NCBI RefSeq assembly: GCF_900156675.1
Contig: NZ_FTOH01000006.1
Span: 186,001 to 250,000, forward strand
From: Thalassolituus maritimus
Lineage (GTDB): Bacteria; Pseudomonadota; Gammaproteobacteria; Pseudomonadales; Oceanobacteraceae
Reading direction: 5' to 3'
Length of the DNA stretch: 64,000 bases
The position numbers and the translations under genes were made by a program. Position 1 is the stretch's first letter; the number at the start of each line of letters is the position of its first letter. The notes below the pieces were generated by a model. That model saw only the letters and a list, made by a program, of their open reading frames with translations. It ran no database searches and was not told the origin of the DNA. Positions 27,437 to 36,919 of the stretch are shown here, in pieces.

Positions 27437-29203
27437 TTACGCTTTTTCCAGTTTCATGGCTAACTCTTCCCACTGCTTCAGTAGAGTTTTGCTTACGCCT
27501 TGGCTGGCCATGAGCTTAACGAGTAATTTTGCCGTCATCACCGGATGGCCCGTTTCATTTTCGGACAGAATTTCCTGCGCTTTTTCAATCAGGTTTTTCT
27601 GGAAGAGTGCTTTGATCGTGCGCCACAGTACCGGGTCATACCAAGGGCTGATTCTTAACAACAGAAACAGTAGTTGCTGCAATGCCTCTGCTTCTTGCCC
27701 CGGTTTTTCTTCTACCCAGGTGAAGGCCTTTTTCTCGACCTCAGTTCTTGGCATGCGGAATTCACCAATGGCACGCAGACTCAGGAAGCGTTTTATAACG
27801 TCGTCTTCATCGACAATAACGCCACCCCGATCGGTTGGTGAGTTGGCAATGGTGAGAATGTTATTGTCTGACGTGCTGACCGTGGTATTGCTGCTCGTCG
27901 GTTTCTTGACCGGCGGGAAATCAAACCCGTTCGCTAAAACAATACCGCTTACCTGGGTTTCGGCAGCACGTAACGGACGTCGAACATAAAGCAGGGTGTC
28001 TTCTTCAGTCGCATTAAAAATAGCGCGCCATACGGCTTTATCGGTATCCAGCTGGTGTGGTGCTGGTCGTGGGTAAATAGTAAGACGCAATGGATCAAAG
28101 GCTCTTAGTTTGCGCTCACTGATATTGGGATCACGCTCAAGCTGAGACGCATAGCGTCCGTAGTTCTGATTGCTGAGTGGCACCAGAATAATAATATCGA
28201 CCGTTTCACTGGAGGTCAGGTCGACTGCCGGAAGAGGCAATGATTCCTGCAGAAGCAGATCGACCTCGGCCATTCTGACCGGGGCAATATGAATCTGATA
28301 ATTATCTGGAAAGTAACTCTGCACAGCGCGTTCAGGATCAATGCAGGCTTTTGGCATCGAGCCGGCTGCGGGCATCAGGCTGAAGTAGTCACTTGCAGAG
28401 AACTCCAAGGGCAAGCCGCCAGACTCGCGATGCTCCAGCACGTCATAGAACAGATTTTCGTGTTGCCGGTGCAGGTCTTGTTTCATCGAAAGTGCACTGT
28501 CATCGCGACGATTCGGGTGGCGCAATAATTCAGAGTCGAGCCACAGTGGTGTGTCGTCGCGCACCGCTAAAATACCTAACGGCAAACTATCACCAGGAAT
28601 CATATCGTCCACTAGCTTATTATCCTGCAGCGCGCGGATGAGACTGGCCCGGGTATGAAGTTCACTCTGTTGTGCAAGTGGTACCGGAAGCGGAACAAGT
28701 CCAAGCTGAACCGCTTCCGTCACTGAGGCATATTCGGCGCCGCGTTTACTCGCCAGATCGGTTGGGAAAACTTCCGCAAGATCCGTCGCGACTTCGACGT
28801 AATTGAGAACCACGGCGTACAGCCCGCGGTTAAAGCGGCGGTACTTGCCTTTATTCAGCTGAGATATCAGAGCGGAGTCTGTGACGTTGACGGTTAGTTG
28901 TTCATCAAGCTGAAGAATCCGCCCGTGTCGGGTCACACCATAACCGGCTTCCAGAGTAAGCAGACCGGAGTAGCGGTCGAAGCTGAGTTCGAGGCCCGAG
29001 GCAACACCTTCACCAAGCACCTTACCGGCCTCGCGGAGACGTTCATCCAGGTATATCTGATCGCGCTCAAGATCTTCAGCCGTCAGCAGGCGTCCATCGA
29101 AGTAATGCGTTCGTGTCAGACGCGAATCTATGTCAGCTATTTTTTCCATCGGGCGGCTGGCGGCCAACGGATTACCCAGTGGTTGGAAGAGTATCTCAGT
29201 CAT
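27437..29203 (-). CDS. eCIS protein with shared N-terminal domain
   Basis: A 588-aa protein. Residues about 33-107 (HYFDGRLLTAEDLERDQIYL, GVASGLEL, LEAGYGVTRHGRILQL) define a domain also present in the genes on either side. The rest is mixed alpha/beta, with a helical C-terminal part (EEKPGQEAEALQQLLFLLLR to the end). It is soluble, without signal peptide. Strong AAGGAG is placed before the ATG. By position between the gpI-like gene and the tape-measure candidate, it occupies the place of baseplate-peripheral or fibre genes in other eCIS. I do not recognise a named family. Confidence 0.6.
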   Translation of the reverse strand: MTEILFQPLGNPLAASRPMEKIADIDSRLTRTHYFDGRLLTAEDLERDQIYLDERLREAGKVLGEGVASGLELSFDRYSGLLTLEAGYGVTRHGRILQLDEQLTVNVTDSALISQLNKGKYRRFNRGLYAVVLNYVEVATDLAEVFPTDLASKRGAEYASVTEAVQLGLVPLPVPLAQQSELHTRASLIRALQDNKLVDDMIPGDSLPLGILAVRDDTPLWLDSELLRHPNRRDDSALSMKQDLHRQHENLFYDVLEHRESGGLPLEFSASDYFSLMPAAGSMPKACIDPERAVQSYFPDNYQIHIAPVRMAEVDLLLQESLPLPAVDLTSSETVDIIILVPLSNQNYGRYASQLERDPNISERKLRAFDPLRLTIYPRPAPHQLDTDKAVWRAIFNATEEDTLLYVRRPLRAAETQVSGIVLANGFDFPPVKKPTSSNTTVSTSDNNILTIANSPTDRGGVIVDEDDVIKRFLSLRAIGEFRMPRTEVEKKAFTWVEEKPGQEAEALQQLLFLLLRISPWYDPVLWRTIKALFQKNLIEKAQEILSENETGHPVMTAKLLVKLMASQGVSKTLLKQWEELAMKLEKA

Positions 29204-29230
29204 GGTGTCTCCTTGCGCTCTGTGAGTCCG

Positions 29231-30142
29231 TTAGTTGTTATTCTGCGATTGGCGATTCAGCCAGGCGAGTTGGCTGGGCGTTGTTAAAAACGGACGCACA
29301 AGATTATTAATCTGGATTCGCATCGGGTTGATAATCGGGTCTCCGGGTTGGCTGGTTTCAATCCGGATTCGGGCAAGCAATAGTCTTGCGCCTGCATCTA
29401 ATTCATCAGCGAGGTTCGTTGTGCTGAGTCCACTTCCATCGAGCGCATGAAGCAGTCGGGCGTGCATCTTCAACTGTGATTCGGCTTCGGGGCTGGTGGC
29501 TGTTGCAGCCTGGAGTGTCTGCGTTTCAATACTGCTTAATGGCGGCATGGCATCACTGACCGGTTCGTGACTGGACCACGGGTGATAACGGTCATCCTCG
29601 GGAGGCAGTCTTTCGGGGATGAGTTCCAGCTGAACACTGTCGGCAGTACGAGCCGGTTGAACGGCGTCTGTACTCAGATTGAGTTTCCGTGCTAATACCG
29701 GCTGGCGGGCAATGGCGCAGTCTTTGTGACGGATACAGACTTTTAGCCACAATACTTCTGGCCCGCCGTCATAGCCTTCGAGCAAGTGCGCTTCCGATTG
29801 AGCTTCAATCCATTGTTTCAGATCTATGCAGTAGGCTTCGTGCAGCATGACTTCGCGGCCAAGCCCATCGATGGCGACACCGGGGCTGACATGTAGACGT
29901 ACACTGACGTCGTCGTTGGCGTCCGGGTGAGTGTCTGGCGTCATAGTGACGTTCAGACCTGCAAGGGTACCGAAGCCCTGTAGCCAGTATTGGTGGCGTG
30001 TCAGTCTACGACGATGATAGGCCTGCTCGTCACGGGTTGCTTCAAGCCCAAGCATCATGCCTGCTTCGTAAGACACCCGACGCAGGGGTTCAGCCAGTTG
30101 GTCGTCCTGTTCTAGCGTCGGTAGATCATCCATCTCAGACAT
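29231..30142 (-). CDS. eCIS protein with shared N-terminal domain (short member)
   Basis: A 303-aa protein. Residues about 25-108 (LEATRDEQAYHRRRLTRHQY, GTLAGLNVTM, VSPGVAIDGLGREVML) carry the clearest form of the domain shared with the next two genes. The VSPGVAIDGxGRE signature is also typical of phage and eCIS tail proteins that display a beta-structured platform. The C-terminal part (RLLLARIRIET, then helical) is short. AGGAGG precedes the ATG. It might be the minimal platform on which the two larger relatives elaborate. Confidence 0.6.
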   Translation of the reverse strand: MSEMDDLPTLEQDDQLAEPLRRVSYEAGMMLGLEATRDEQAYHRRRLTRHQYWLQGFGTLAGLNVTMTPDTHPDANDDVSVRLHVSPGVAIDGLGREVMLHEAYCIDLKQWIEAQSEAHLLEGYDGGPEVLWLKVCIRHKDCAIARQPVLARKLNLSTDAVQPARTADSVQLELIPERLPPEDDRYHPWSSHEPVSDAMPPLSSIETQTLQAATATSPEAESQLKMHARLLHALDGSGLSTTNLADELDAGARLLLARIRIETSQPGDPIINPMRIQINNLVRPFLTTPSQLAWLNRQSQNNN

Positions 30143-30179
30143 AAGGCCTCCTTTTAACTCTGCCTTTAATTTTGTGTTA

Positions 30180-32528
30180 TCAACTCAGGCGTTGATTGAT
30201 GTCGCTGGGTGAAAATGCCAATGGATTCATCAGCAGATCGGTACGACCAATATGGGTTTTATTAATCTTCAATTGTTCATAACCCGGCCGTTGTTCAAGC
30301 CAGGTATCGATACTGAGAAGAGGTGATGTCCCTAAAATAAAGGGTTGTTCTGTTTCGATAATTCGCCATTGAAGGTGCGCGGGTAGCTGCGCTTCCAGCA
30401 TGGATTCAATTTCCTGACGTTGCTTACGGGTATCGCCGTGCAACAGGATGCTCACTCTGTGCGCGTATTTCTCGAAGAACTCAGTCACGGCCTGACGCTC
30501 ATCTTCTGTTGCTATTTCTGGTGCGAACAGCGCAAGGAATTCTTTGGCGCCCATTTCAGAAAGAATCAGGCTGTCACCCACAATGCTGTTGCCACTGATT
30601 CCGGTACCAAGCGTAAGCGGGTGGTCTGAATCATCCATGTGTACCCCGAGAAGGGTGGCCATGGTTCTGCGCAGGCGAAAGTTCTCAGTCACGACCACGC
30701 TACCATTCTGAACGCCGCCATCTGTGACGATATCCAGTGCAAGGTTCAACGCGGGCAGGGTGCCTTTGCGCTGTTGTATCAGGGTTGCGTTTTCCAACCA
30801 GCGGCGCCGGCGTCGCTCTGGCCAGTGAGACGGAATTGCCTCTCCTACACTCTGTGCCAGCCAGTTCAGATTTCCGGTAGGCGCTGCCATCGGGTGAAGG
30901 AGCTGGTCTGCTGCCGCGACCCGGCCTTCCAGGGGGGTGAGAATACTCTCGAAGCTTGCCAGCAGACGCTCCCTGACATCGGCACCGTTAGCAGGGCCGA
31001 TTGAATTTTCTGGCGTCGGGCTTTCTTCCTGACGGAACAGCTCGGGGAGGTACGCTTCCTGATAGGAAAACCGCGGAGAATAAACGCGGATGGCATGAAT
31101 CTCTGGGGTCCTCCGGCCACTGCCAGTCAGATGCAATTGCAGTTGCAGATAGCGTCCTTCGAGGTTCCTGACCCGCCCCTCCGGGCGTTGCAGGAGAACC
31201 TCGAACAGTCCGCGTCGATCTTTTTCATAACCTGATAATGCCTTCTGAAAAGGATGCTCTGAAGGCAGAGGATTCCATACTGGAGCAGGCTGCATATGAA
31301 TATCAGCCTGGCTGCGGGCGTCGTCATCATCGAATACCCGTGCACCAATTTCTACACTGCAGCCAGCAGGGATACAGGCATCAATATATACCCTGTGCCA
31401 GACAGTACCAGGCGTACCTGAGTCCAGAACTTCCCGGAGCAATGCTGAGGCGCTGTCTTCATATCGTGGCTGGCGCAGTACATGCAATTCACGCGGCCTT
31501 GGCGAGAACCCCGGATAATCGTCATCTTCTGGCGCTTGATAGCGAAGCTGGCCATCGGCGCTACTGGCAAAACGAGGAACCGCGAGGTTGACCATGGGGT
31601 AGCGTTCGTAAATCAGTCGAGCAGACCCTGGCCCACCATCACCGGACGCCTCAAGGCGAACGACCGGACAGTCCCGCTGAACGAAGCCAGAATCATCACT
31701 CTGTCTCGGAGCCAGTAAAGCGAGGCGACCCTGGCCAGCCAGACCAATATCAATAGCAAACGGACAATCTCTGTCGACAGAGTAGGTATGCAAGGGTGAG
31801 GCTGGGTTATCGGTCAACGAACGTACAAGTATTTGCTGGCTCCCTGCGCCGTCGTGCACTAACACATAAAGGTATTGCTCGTCGCAGCATAAGCCTAATG
31901 GCGACCAGCCTAACGGTAGCTGCTGTTGCCAGTGGCACGTCAGTGGCGCAGGGTTAATTACTTCGGGTTCGAAGCGCGACGAATCAGGCGCGTAGGGTGC
32001 GGGCAAAGGTTGCCCATCGCAGAACATCAGACTGGTCGCAGACACCACCCAGATACGTTCTTCGTTATCTACCTGGCTTCGCACGGGTTCTTCGGGCAGG
32101 GTGCAGCTCGTTAACCAACGCTTGCCCAGATGAAATACGGTCAGTCCATGCAGTTCATTTCTATCTGTGTAAGGCAGTGCCATGCGACCGCTCGAATTCA
32201 GCGTCATATCGGTAAATTGGCAGCCCTCGGGACATGAGAAACTTGTTCCCGTGTCGTGATCCAGTGTCTCCCAACCGCGTCCTCCGTTGCAGATCACAGT
32301 ATCGCCGTCGTTGTTGAGCAGCGCGACCTGATAGTGCTGATCAACTGCCATGGGTGCAGCGTTCTGCCATTGCGTCAGAGCATCTGCCTGAGTATCCGGA
32401 AGCCGCAACGATTGTTTCTGCCGTAGCATTAACGCCTGTTGACCCGGGTGCCACTCCATTCTGCTGGAGCCTTGCCGCAGTTCATCTTCGGTACGGAGTA
32501 AAAAGTAGGGAGTATTGTTCGCGTCCAT
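30180..32528 (-). CDS. eCIS baseplate protein, gpI/TIGR02242-like (Afp12 position)
   Basis: A 782-aa baseplate-wedge protein. The C-terminal third contains the phage tail protein I-type region (SVGEAIPSHWPERRRRRWLE, QQRKGTLPALNLALDIVTDG) and ends with a segment about EFFEKYAHRVSILLHG. The first 400 residues contain WD/NHL-like strands (NGGRGWETLD, DNEERIWVVSA, CCDEQYLYVLVHDG), suggesting a beta-propeller. The ATG at 32528 shares a base with the upstream stop (TGATG); a GTG two codons earlier is less likely. It would pair with the next upstream baseplate gene in each wedge. Confidence 0.82.
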   Translation of the reverse strand: MDANNTPYFLLRTEDELRQGSSRMEWHPGQQALMLRQKQSLRLPDTQADALTQWQNAAPMAVDQHYQVALLNNDGDTVICNGGRGWETLDHDTGTSFSCPEGCQFTDMTLNSSGRMALPYTDRNELHGLTVFHLGKRWLTSCTLPEEPVRSQVDNEERIWVVSATSLMFCDGQPLPAPYAPDSSRFEPEVINPAPLTCHWQQQLPLGWSPLGLCCDEQYLYVLVHDGAGSQQILVRSLTDNPASPLHTYSVDRDCPFAIDIGLAGQGRLALLAPRQSDDSGFVQRDCPVVRLEASGDGGPGSARLIYERYPMVNLAVPRFASSADGQLRYQAPEDDDYPGFSPRPRELHVLRQPRYEDSASALLREVLDSGTPGTVWHRVYIDACIPAGCSVEIGARVFDDDDARSQADIHMQPAPVWNPLPSEHPFQKALSGYEKDRRGLFEVLLQRPEGRVRNLEGRYLQLQLHLTGSGRRTPEIHAIRVYSPRFSYQEAYLPELFRQEESPTPENSIGPANGADVRERLLASFESILTPLEGRVAAADQLLHPMAAPTGNLNWLAQSVGEAIPSHWPERRRRRWLENATLIQQRKGTLPALNLALDIVTDGGVQNGSVVVTENFRLRRTMATLLGVHMDDSDHPLTLGTGISGNSIVGDSLILSEMGAKEFLALFAPEIATEDERQAVTEFFEKYAHRVSILLHGDTRKQRQEIESMLEAQLPAHLQWRIIETEQPFILGTSPLLSIDTWLEQRPGYEQLKINKTHIGRTDLLMNPLAFSPSDINQRLS

Positions 32529-34789
32529 CAGCACACATCCGGAACAACAGGTATCGCAATTTCGTAGTCGCCCTGATCATCGCCAGTAAGACCGTCGCGA
32601 ATTCCTTGAGGGAATGGCGGTAACAGATGGTTGGCATTACTGCCGTGTCCATTCGGCGAGCCCGGTGATCCGTCACCAGCAGAACCACTGGCGCCCACGT
32701 AAATACCAGCAAGTTCAGGAAGTTGGAAATCATCGAGCATCAGGCTCTCATTTGCCGTTAGTCTGCGCCAAGCTGGTTTTCCTTCGTCATTAGTGCCCTG
32801 CGCAAATAATGAAATTGCATTAACCGACAAAACGCCGGGAATACGTGCTGCCTGAGTCATTAATTCATTCGCGCGGACTGTCGCGCCGACAGGCCAGCCG
32901 GTACCTTTACTTCCACCCGGAGCGAGAGGCGACAGATATTGAGTGACGGTTTCGGCTACTGCATTTAATGTTTCGCGTTCGGTGGATGGGTCCCGGACTG
33001 TGACCAGAATACTGACCGCCATAGGTACAAATTGCGGGCTGAGTACGTACAGCTCGGTGCCCACCATGCAGCGGTTAATCAGATAATTAAAAACGTCTTT
33101 CAACAGTCCTCTGGTAGGGCGAGGCCAGTTATTAATGCTGACCTCTGTCGGCGGCAGTACAAATATACTGATGGCTCCGGGAACGTCGCGTTGCGCTGCG
33201 GCGAGCGTTGCGCCGGGTAAAAAGCCTTCTTTTACTTCGGCACGGGCAACCGGGCTGACTGGGTTGTTCAGGCAGAGCGCCTGAAAGTCGGTCGCGGTAA
33301 CAGCGCGGTTGCGGTGAGTGAGGAACTGGGGGATACGGCTCTCGGCCTGAGCGAGTGACTCGGCATCGCGACCGCCGCTCAATGGCCACTCGTGACGCAC
33401 CCGTAAACGGGAGCTGCCATCAACGATCTCTTTAATTTTCCCTGCGGGGAGATTACCTGCGTTTCCTCCTCCCGAACGATAGGATGCAACGCGTACGCGA
33501 GCGCCTTTCGGGGGGCGGAAACCAGAATCCAGACCATCGCCAAAATAGACAAGACCCGATGCTGCATCGAGGCGATACACCCGGGCATCCTCACCTTGAC
33601 CTGACGTAAAATCCATACCGCGCCAGGTCGACCAGGCACCATTTTCTTCGACCTGAAGTTCCAGAGATGCGGTATCAATATCTGTATCGGGAAGTTGAAG
33701 CACCTGCTCAGGCAGTCCCGTGCCTGTGCCGATCAGTAGATCATTACGTTGCCCCTGAGCGACGACATCGACCGCATTAATTGTGAGGTAAGCAAGCTTC
33801 AGGTCGGGTTCATCAGGAGAGCGAAGGCGGACCCAGAAGGCCACTCGCTCTGCGGCCTCATCGTCCTCAGGAGCCGGGGGCAAACTGCTCGTACCGTTAA
33901 ACATCGGGTCTGCATTAGCAAAACCACTGAATAAATCCGGATTCGCCGGTAACCTGAGTGTAACAACACCGGTTTTACGCCCGCCCATGGAGGAGTCACG
34001 GATAACTTCCAGAGGGAGAAAACGGGTTTTTCCGTCTGGCGTTTCAGACATCAGCTCCCAGACCAGATGACGCGGATACAGGGTACTTTCACTGTCGACG
34101 ATAAAGTCTTCTTCCTGAAGCGAATCTGCAGGGGCTATTCCAACATTAAGCCGCAGTCCTGAAAAAGACGAGCGCAGTGCGGTCATCTGATCTGATAAGG
34201 GTTTCGGTGCAATACAAGCCAGGTAGAAACTCTTATCCAGTGTATTACCAATACTCAGGGTTTCCTGCCCCAGCGAAAACTGGCGGGCGCGAAACGGTTT
34301 AGGCATCTCGCCTGCACGTAATCCGTACTGCTCGTGCAGGTCCTGGAGTGTCATTCCCATGGCTTCGAGGTCGCCGGGGCTGAGCAATTCTTTAATCAAT
34401 ACACTCAGACTCAGGCAGGTAGGCTGCACCTCGTTGGACGTCGATAACGTGACTTTCCCCGCACGTAGCTGACTCCCCGCCGGAAGATAATCCTGTAACG
34501 TCAGACTGTTAGGGCTGGCATCAATCGCTACAAAGCCAGTCGCAGGTACCGCCGGGCGAACAGGAATCTGGAGGAGGTTTAAAAAGACTTTGCGCTGGCG
34601 TTCAGGAATAAGGTTGGCGCGATAAATAATGGTCTCGGTAAGCCAGGCAAACAGGTCAACAAATGCATGTACCGGATCTCCCGGTGCAATTTGGGTAAGC
34701 TCCGGCAAGTGACCGGCAAGGCGTGTTCTGGCTTCAGCAACCAGATCATCAAAGCGGCGATCGTCCAGATTTGGAACAGGTAATGGCAT
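32528..34789 (-). CDS. eCIS baseplate assembly protein, gpJ/TIGR02243-like (Afp11 position)
   Basis: A 753-aa baseplate-wedge protein. The N-terminus (IAPGDPVHAFVDLFAWLTE, ANLIPERQRKVFLNLLQIP) and the central GDGLDSGFRPPKGARVRVASYRSGGGNAGNLPAG match the putative baseplate assembly family, whose core resembles gpJ/T4 gp6. The C-terminal segment has a Gly/Ser-rich extension (VGASGSAGDGSPGSPNGHGS) and a short tail. It follows gp25 directly, as in other eCIS, with AAGGAGG in front. Confidence 0.9.
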   Translation of the reverse strand: MPLPVPNLDDRRFDDLVAEARTRLAGHLPELTQIAPGDPVHAFVDLFAWLTETIIYRANLIPERQRKVFLNLLQIPVRPAVPATGFVAIDASPNSLTLQDYLPAGSQLRAGKVTLSTSNEVQPTCLSLSVLIKELLSPGDLEAMGMTLQDLHEQYGLRAGEMPKPFRARQFSLGQETLSIGNTLDKSFYLACIAPKPLSDQMTALRSSFSGLRLNVGIAPADSLQEEDFIVDSESTLYPRHLVWELMSETPDGKTRFLPLEVIRDSSMGGRKTGVVTLRLPANPDLFSGFANADPMFNGTSSLPPAPEDDEAAERVAFWVRLRSPDEPDLKLAYLTINAVDVVAQGQRNDLLIGTGTGLPEQVLQLPDTDIDTASLELQVEENGAWSTWRGMDFTSGQGEDARVYRLDAASGLVYFGDGLDSGFRPPKGARVRVASYRSGGGNAGNLPAGKIKEIVDGSSRLRVRHEWPLSGGRDAESLAQAESRIPQFLTHRNRAVTATDFQALCLNNPVSPVARAEVKEGFLPGATLAAAQRDVPGAISIFVLPPTEVSINNWPRPTRGLLKDVFNYLINRCMVGTELYVLSPQFVPMAVSILVTVRDPSTERETLNAVAETVTQYLSPLAPGGSKGTGWPVGATVRANELMTQAARIPGVLSVNAISLFAQGTNDEGKPAWRRLTANESLMLDDFQLPELAGIYVGASGSAGDGSPGSPNGHGSNANHLLPPFPQGIRDGLTGDDQGDYEIAIPVVPDVC

Positions 34790-34804
34790 AGCCGTAAATC
34801 CTCC

Positions 34805-35200
34805 TTACACGCCCAGGTTCAGGCGTAACCCCAGCGACGCTGGTGTCTGGTTATGTCGCAGACGGTAACGAATATTGATGTGCACTTCGGCCAGGTTGTC
34901 TTTTGCTGTCGTGACATCGACGCCGTCTACCTGTACGCGTGTCTCCCACACGGACAGTGATTTTTTTACGACGCCAGCAATCAGGTTGCGCGTCGTTTCA
35001 TTGTTAGGCTGGTGAATAAACTTGAGCAGCCCAGCGCCAAACTCCGGACGTTGAATACGTTCGCCGGGGCGGGTTAGCAGAATATTGAGCATATTCTCGC
35101 GAATACTGTTGTCGTCTTCCGACCAGCTCAGGCTGCCATCACTGTTAATTGAACCCAGAGGCCAACTGATTACTTTAGGTACCGGTGTACGCAGCGTCAT
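34805..35200 (-). CDS. eCIS baseplate wedge protein, GPW/gp25 family (Afp9-like)
   Basis: A 131-aa gp25-like protein, one of the most conserved baseplate parts, that primes sheath polymerisation. Typical motifs are present: IRENMLNILLTRPGERIQRPEFGAGL, which contains the conserved PGER and FG(A/S)GL, and a closing beta strand. Its start overlaps the preceding gene (ATGA). Confidence 0.95.
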   Translation of the reverse strand: MTLRTPVPKVISWPLGSINSDGSLSWSEDDNSIRENMLNILLTRPGERIQRPEFGAGLLKFIHQPNNETTRNLIAGVVKKSLSVWETRVQVDGVDVTTAKDNLAEVHINIRYRLRHNQTPASLGLRLNLGV

Positions 35201-36906
35201 CCATCAGATCCTTTTGGCATTTTCGGGAAGGGCAGGCAGACTTTTACCCACGGCATCCAGAAGAAAATAATATTCAGCAGCGATACCATGATCATTAACA
35301 GGATCATGGCGACGATGGTGATAACAGGCAGGCTGAAAGAGCATATCCATTGAATGCCTGCTCCGAGATCAAAATTGCCACTGACCGTGTCTTCGCTGAT
35401 GCCTTTTTTGAATTTAAGCGAATTGACCAGAGAGAAGGTGTCTCCCGGTGTCAGGATGCTTGCGCCTTTGGCCAGACCACGTTTTAAATCGCGCATAGAG
35501 GGCATTGGAATCAGTGAAGGGCGACTCGCCTCCGGGTCAAATGTGGCAGCGACACGGAAGGTCGTTGACTGAGAGTTCTGGTCAGCCCAGGTAATCTGCT
35601 CATGCCGCTCATCATTGACGGATCTGACGAAGGGAATAATCCGGAATAAATCGTCAGGTCCCTGAGCAAATTTCGGCAGTGGAATTTCGAGTGAGGTTGC
35701 CAGAGTCAGGTCACGCAGGCGCTGACCGAGTGAAGAACGCATGGATTCCGCCTGACTCTCGGTAAATGCCAATGAATCGCTAAGGCTTCCCTGGCCGTTA
35801 TGTAATGGTAATGCAGGAATATTACCAAGACGATTCATGCCGCCGGCTGCATCAGCCAGATCGCTGACCTGTGCGGCCCAGCGTACCAGGGGATTATTTT
35901 CTTTATCGGCAAAGCACAGGCGCAGATAGTCAATCAGGCTGGTGGTGCGGTAAACGGGAATAAATTCTGCGTGAGAGAAGTCGAATGGGTTATGAATACC
36001 TGTGCGCATTTTCTGCATTTTCGGTAGGTAAATCGGAATGCGTCTCCAGGCATCAGGGTCATAGAAATAGATTTGATCACACAGGGTTTCGAGTTGTTGG
36101 TTATCCGCTCTGTCTTCCTCTCCGAGGTGATAGCGATGGATCAATTGCATTAAGAGCTCCGCAAAGGCCGCGGTTGGCCGGCCACGGTCCAGCTGAATGC
36201 GGTCCTGTTCAGGGTTCCATGCCTGGTTCGCCCCATTTGAATACCCAAATGGCCAGGGCAGGTTTGCAACGGCAAGATTATTAATCTCCTGAACATCACT
36301 GGTATCAAACTGAACGTTTCTTTCGTAATAGAAGCCACCCAGAGGTACATATCCAAAGAGCAGGGTGCGGCACTTTCCCTTGCTGTCTTTAACTTTAACA
36401 GGATGAAGTGGGTGTACTTCTTCACCACTGAATACAGGGGATGAAGTCCGTTTTTGCAGTAGACCGTTAGGGCATAGCCGGCGGTTGATATCCGGGTCGG
36501 CTATGGGGCGTTGGCGGCTTTGCCATCCCACGGCTTCACCTTCTTCTATGATCCAGGCCTGTTGTCCCGTTGGTTTTTCTTTGCGGATCACAAAGCCCGC
36601 CGAGCTGATTTTCTGTGGGTCCAGTGCCGGCATTCCTGGTCGATGACAGACAACCTCGCAGCAGACAATGTGAAAGGCACGGTGGGTCGGTAATCTGAGC
36701 ACAGGGTGTCGATCGTGTTGACTGTGTCGCTCTTCCTCTAACCAGCGGCCAAACTGAACGGCATTAAATCGCTGCTGCTGAATATCCTGTTGAAAGCGAT
36801 TAATAAAATCAGGATCAAGGTAGCGTAATAACGTCGCTTGCTGGCCATCCTCGAAGAAGGCGGGCTGGAGTTTTACATCGTGCAGAGAGTGTCGTTTATT
36901 CATCAT
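35197..36906 (-). CDS. eCIS-associated protein with C-terminal membrane segment
   Basis: A 569-aa protein of unknown family between the spike and gp25 genes. Most of it is soluble and cytoplasm-like, with a Trp/His-rich alpha/beta N-terminal part (RAFHIVCCEVVCHRPGMPAL) and a middle helical part. Residues about 520-561 are strongly hydrophobic (WICSFSLPVITIVAMILLMI and then MVSLLNIIFFWMPWVKVCL), long enough for one long or two short membrane helices, followed by a Lys/Pro tail. This is the only eCIS product with a clear membrane segment. A role as membrane anchor is inferred; CisA of Streptomyces is a functional precedent, but homology to it was not tested. Tandem ATGs at 36906/36903 follow AAAGGGG. 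Confidence 0.7.
   Translation of the reverse strand: MMNKRHSLHDVKLQPAFFEDGQQATLLRYLDPDFINRFQQDIQQQRFNAVQFGRWLEEERHSQHDRHPVLRLPTHRAFHIVCCEVVCHRPGMPALDPQKISSAGFVIRKEKPTGQQAWIIEEGEAVGWQSRQRPIADPDINRRLCPNGLLQKRTSSPVFSGEEVHPLHPVKVKDSKGKCRTLLFGYVPLGGFYYERNVQFDTSDVQEINNLAVANLPWPFGYSNGANQAWNPEQDRIQLDRGRPTAAFAELLMQLIHRYHLGEEDRADNQQLETLCDQIYFYDPDAWRRIPIYLPKMQKMRTGIHNPFDFSHAEFIPVYRTTSLIDYLRLCFADKENNPLVRWAAQVSDLADAAGGMNRLGNIPALPLHNGQGSLSDSLAFTESQAESMRSSLGQRLRDLTLATSLEIPLPKFAQGPDDLFRIIPFVRSVNDERHEQITWADQNSQSTTFRVAATFDPEASRPSLIPMPSMRDLKRGLAKGASILTPGDTFSLVNSLKFKKGISEDTVSGNFDLGAGIQWICSFSLPVITIVAMILLMIMVSLLNIIFFWMPWVKVCLPFPKMPKGSDG
35224..35349 (-). other. Predicted transmembrane segment of the eCIS-associated protein
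   Basis: Codes for about 42 residues with almost no charged side chains, rich in Ile, Leu, Met, Val, Phe and Trp, followed by KMPKGSDG. The Trp-Met-Pro-Trp near its end is interface-like. Confidence 0.75.
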
Positions 36907-36919
36907 TATCTATGCCCCT

